NCBI GenBank assembly: GCA_012800625.1
Contig: JAAZIY010000370.1
Location: 1 to 7,008, forward strand
Source: Lentisphaerota bacterium
Lineage (GTDB): Bacteria; Verrucomicrobiota; Lentisphaeria; Oligosphaerales; Oligosphaeraceae
DNA length: 7,008 nt
Reading direction: 5' to 3'
Below the pieces are notes generated by a model. That model saw only the letters and a list, made by a program, of their open reading frames with translations, was not told where the DNA came from and did no database searches. Below, in pieces: positions 4,963-7,008 of this stretch; position 1 is the stretch's first letter; the number at the start of each line of letters is the position of its first letter. A program made the position numbers and the translations under genes.

Positions 4963-6651
4963 AAAATCCCCGCTTTGTCCATGATGGCAGTGTTTGCTCT
5001 GCTCTGTTCATTTTGTCAAGCGCAATCCCTTGACGCCGTTCAGCGTTCTCCCTACGCACTGCCTGCGGCCAGCGAGCAGGGCATTGCTGCCGAGAACAAC
5101 TCTTCCGTGCTATATCGCAGCAACGACGGTGTTTTCGACTGTGTGCAGGAGTCTTCCGGTCTTATTGCGGTACGCTATGTCTGGCCCAATCCCGCTGTGA
5201 TTTACCAGGTTGCCCTGCGCAAAGGCCAGGATGTTTATCCTGGGCGCGTGCTGTTTGAGCTTAAGATCAACAGCACCTACAAGCAAGACTCCAGAGGGGT
5301 TCCCATACCTAGCCGCAGCAAGCCCGAGGTGAAGAGCGGCATCTCCGCGCGCGTCATCGAGCTGGGCGAGCAATTCTCGCCGGGGCAGACCATTGTGCAG
5401 GGCACTGTGCTTTTCAAGATGCTGCCCCAGGTTATCGCGCATGATTCGGTAAGTCCTGGCGATGAGCAGAGCTTTCACTTCATTCCCATGCTCAAGGGGC
5501 TGTGGCGCAGCACTGGCATCAGCGACTTTATTACGATGACCAGGCTGGAGTGGACCCTGGGCATAGGGCGCCTGATCATGATCCTGGTAGGCCTGCTTTT
5601 GGTCTATCTGGCCATCTTCAAGGACTTCGAGCCGCTGTTGCTGCTGCCCATAGGCTTTGGTGCAGTGATGAGCAATATCCCGCTGGCTCACATAGCCGGG
5701 CCGGACGGTATTTTGGGCATGCTGTATGTCGGCGTCAACCTGGGCATCTACCCGCTGCTTATCTTCCTGGGTGTGGGTGCGCTCACCGACTTCGGCCCTC
5801 TGATTGCCAACCCCAAGACCGCATTGTTAGGTGCCGCTGCGCAGCTGGGCATCTTCGGCGCGCTGATCGGCGCGGTACTCATCAGCAGCCTGACTCCAGA
5901 CAGCTTTATCCACTTCAGCCTGAAGGATGCCGCCTCAATCGGCATTATCGGCGGAGCGGACGGGCCCACCGCCATTTTCCTGGCCAGTCGCCTGTCGCCC
6001 AACCTGCTAGGCTCCATTGCAGTTGCGGCCTACTCGTACATGGCTTTGGTGCCCATTATCTTTCCGCCTATCATCCGCGCTCTGGTGCCGGTGAGCGAGC
6101 GCAACATACGCATGAGCCAGCTGCGCCGGGTGAGCAAGTTGGAGAAGGTACTCTTTCCCATTTCCATCACGCTGCTCTGTTGCCTGCTCTTGCCTGATGC
6201 CGCTCCTCTGATCAGCATGCTTATGCTGGGCAATCTAATGCGCGAGGCCATGTGCGTGGATCGTCTTAGCGACACAGCGCAAAATGCCCTGATGAATACC
6301 GTGACCATATTCCTGGGGCTAAGCGTAGGCTCGAAGCTCTCCGCCGACAAGTTTTTGAACTTCGAGACCCTGGGCATCCTGGTGCTCGGGCTGGCGGCCT
6401 TCTCCATAGGCACCGCCGGCGGGCTGCTGCTGGGTCGCCTGATGAGCCGTCTCAGCGGCGGCAAGATCAACCCCATGATCGGTGCGGCCGGGGTTTCCGC
6501 CGTGCCCATGGCGGCTCGCGTAGTCAACAAGGTGGGACTGGAAACCGACCCGCAGAATTTCCTGCTTATGCACGCCATGGGACCCAATGTCTCCGGCGTC
6601 ATTGGTTCTGCTGTGGCTGCCGGTATATTATTGCAGGCCCTGGCCGGCTAG
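4960..6651 (+). CDS. oadB: Sodium-pumping decarboxylase beta subunit (OadB) with exported N-terminal lipoyl-like extension
   Basis: The 563-residue protein is the membrane pump that decarboxylates carboxybiotin and moves Na+ outwards. The core (about residues 195-563) carries strong family motifs: GFGAVMSNIP (232-241), YPLLIFLGVGALTDFGPLIANPKT (264-287, with the conserved Asp277), GGADGPTAIF (331-340), GNLMRE (424-429), DRLSDTAQNALMN (434-446), AGVSAVPMAARVVNKVG (510-526) and MHAMGPNVSGVIGSA (538-551). About nine hydrophobic spans are expected. Classical OadB is roughly 430 residues or shorter and begins near the core. Here a signal peptide (1-21, ending SFCQA) and about 170 extra residues precede it. 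The extension contains two half-motifs of biotinyl/lipoyl-like barrels (VALRKGQDVYPGRVLFELK, 84-102; SGISARVIELGEQFSPGQ to LFKM, 126-154) but no biotinylation motif. In the GNLMREAMCVDRLSD stretch, a Met (431) stands where I expect a conserved Gly. The gene ends the operon, 162 bases after oadA. Confidence 0.92.
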   Translation: MKIPALSMMAVFALLCSFCQAQSLDAVQRSPYALPAASEQGIAAENNSSVLYRSNDGVFDCVQESSGLIAVRYVWPNPAVIYQVALRKGQDVYPGRVLFELKINSTYKQDSRGVPIPSRSKPEVKSGISARVIELGEQFSPGQTIVQGTVLFKMLPQVIAHDSVSPGDEQSFHFIPMLKGLWRSTGISDFITMTRLEWTLGIGRLIMILVGLLLVYLAIFKDFEPLLLLPIGFGAVMSNIPLAHIAGPDGILGMLYVGVNLGIYPLLIFLGVGALTDFGPLIANPKTALLGAAAQLGIFGALIGAVLISSLTPDSFIHFSLKDAASIGIIGGADGPTAIFLASRLSPNLLGSIAVAAYSYMALVPIIFPPIIRALVPVSERNIRMSQLRRVSKLEKVLFPISITLLCCLLLPDAAPLISMLMLGNLMREAMCVDRLSDTAQNALMNTVTIFLGLSVGSKLSADKFLNFETLGILVLGLAAFSIGTAGGLLLGRLMSRLSGGKINPMIGAAGVSAVPMAARVVNKVGLETDPQNFLLMHAMGPNVSGVIGSAVAAGILLQALAG

Positions 6652-6654
6652 ACC

Positions 6655-6676
6655 GCCCCTGTCCAAAAGGGGGGGC
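6655..6676 (+). terminator. Hairpin directly after oadB, possible terminator without U-tract
   Basis: GCCCC (6655-6659) pairs with GGGGC (6672-6676), and CC-AAAA-GG (6663-6670) can pair inside. It begins 4 bases after the oadB stop. No T-run follows (ATTGTAG), so if it ends transcription it does so with help, or it protects the 3' end. It contains the CCCTGTCCAAAA motif also seen at 2361-2372. Confidence 0.4.
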
Positions 6677-6682
6677 ATTGTA

Positions 6683-6768
6683 GCGCCTCTACGAGGCGCC
6701 GGTTTCGATGGCTGCCTGCACCCCAGGCTAAAGCCTGGGGTTAAGCATGGTTATGCGCCTACGGCGCA
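6683..6768. repeat. Three consecutive hairpins, REP-like cluster
   Basis: GCGCCTC-TAC-GAGGCGC (6683-6699), CCCCAGGC-TAAA-GCCTGGGG (6721-6740, plus an outer A-T pair) and TGCGCC-TAC-GGCGCA (6754-6768) are perfect stems of 7, 8 and 6 bp. The first and third share the GCGCC...TAC...GGCGC core, so they look like diverged copies of one unit on either side of the second. This is typical of repetitive extragenic palindromes mobilised by RAYT-type transposases, though no transposase gene is present here. Confidence 0.55.
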
Positions 6769-6865
6769 GATAGATACGATGCTTTATAGTTAATTGTGCC
6801 AGGGGATAAAACGGTTCATTTCTGCGGCATAATTCATCCGATGATTCTGATTTTGCCAGTAGTAT

Positions 6866-6877
6866 TGACCCTGGTCA
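6866..6877. promoter_or_regulatory. Short dyad TGACC-CT-GGTCA
   Basis: A perfect 5-bp inverted repeat with a 2-base centre lies in an AT-rich stretch. It has the size and symmetry of a regulator operator, but no promoter elements or downstream gene are visible in the window, so a role cannot be assigned. Confidence 0.25.
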
Positions 6878-6895
6878 GGTAAGCACAAAAGCAAA

Positions 6896-6949
6896 ATTCT
6901 CGTAAAAAACTTAAATTTCCTGCTGAAATTTCAATTTTTTCTTGAGAAT
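6896..6949. terminator. Long AT-rich palindrome, possible bidirectional terminator
   Basis: Nested arms pair symmetrically: ATTCTC (6896-6901) with GAGAAT (6944-6949), A6 (6904-6909) with T6 (6935-6940), and AAATTTC (6913-6919) with GAAATTT (6925-6931) around CTGCT. The central stem has a T-run just after it on each strand, which fits a bidirectional intrinsic terminator, although the stem is weak because it is AT-rich. Confidence 0.4.
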
Positions 6950-6961
6950 CTGTCCATTTAG

Positions 6962-7008
6962 TGCCCCGAAGGGGCAACCTAATATAGCCCAGGGTAAGCG
7001 AGGCTCCG
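6962..7008. repeat. GC-rich palindrome and start of a probable extragenic repeat, cut by the window end
   Basis: TGCCCC-GAA-GGGGCA (6962-6976) is a perfect 6-bp stem. It is followed by ATAGCCCAGGG and further sequence running out of the window. The look of this segment is that of a dispersed palindromic repeat found in spacers of some PVC-group genomes, from general recollection rather than comparison. Confidence 0.4.

Larger units (their letters stand above)
6652..7008. other. Gene-free tail with clustered palindromes
   Basis: No credible gene lies in these 357 bases. They contain at least six inverted repeats, described separately, which alternate GC-rich hairpins with AT-rich DNA. The pattern is that of repetitive extragenic palindromes or of an intergenic repeat cluster, cut by the window end. 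Confidence 0.7.

Noticed and set aside
5502..6197. 231-codon open frame in another plus-strand frame over oadB
   Set aside because: It is rich in His, Arg, Gln and Pro with no hydrophobic pattern, and it overlaps the well-conserved membrane core of oadB.
6683..6768. CRISPR-like array
   Set aside because: The hairpins are neither identical nor regularly spaced and have no spacer-repeat pattern.
6587..6793. 68-codon open frame past the end of oadB
   Set aside because: It starts inside oadB in another frame and runs through the hairpin cluster; it has no ribosome binding site or recognisable product.

Overview
This 7-kb window comes from an anaerobe-like bacterial chromosome and all of its genes read rightwards. 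It holds two modules. The first (3-2332) is the 3' part of a Na+/phosphate cotransporter gene, overlapped by a small gene of unknown function. The second (2682-6651) is a three-gene cluster for a sodium-pumping, biotin-dependent decarboxylase in the order gamma (oadG), alpha plus biotin carrier (oadA), beta (oadB). The natural substrate is most likely oxaloacetate. The link between the modules is sodium: the decarboxylase would build a Na+ gradient, and the phosphate transporter belongs to a family that spends one.

Layout: 3-2033 Ig-like domain / Na-Pi cotransporter / PhoU-like domain, open at its 5' end; 2030-2332 a 100-aa unknown protein; 2333-2681 an AT-rich spacer with a long hairpin, a 13-bp inverted repeat and a candidate promoter; 2682-2936 oadG from a GTG start; 2992-4797 oadA; 4798-4959 a leader with a hairpin; 4960-6651 oadB with an unusual exported N-terminal extension; 6652-7008 a gene-free tail packed with palindromes that look like repetitive extragenic elements.

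The taxon cannot be fixed from sequence alone. The coding regions are moderately GC-rich and the spacers AT-rich. The alpha subunit is divergent, and the tail holds short palindromes built on GCCCCGAAGGGGC and CCCAGGCT-type cores. Together these are reminiscent of gut or environmental PVC-group bacteria such as Lentisphaerae, but this is a low-confidence impression.

The most interesting point is the junction between the catalytic and biotin-carrier parts of oadA (4421-4442). An A7 run sits in the exact phase of a -1 slippery heptamer (A AAA AAG), and a TAA stop comes at once in the -1 frame. A Shine-Dalgarno sequence is spaced for an in-frame GTG that would start a free 120-residue biotin carrier. 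The locus could therefore encode a fused subunit, a carrier-less subunit and a free carrier. Alternatively, two genes were joined by a one-base homopolymer change or error. The second notable point is the signal-peptide-bearing extension of the beta subunit, which contains lipoyl/biotinyl-like half-motifs without the modifiable lysine.
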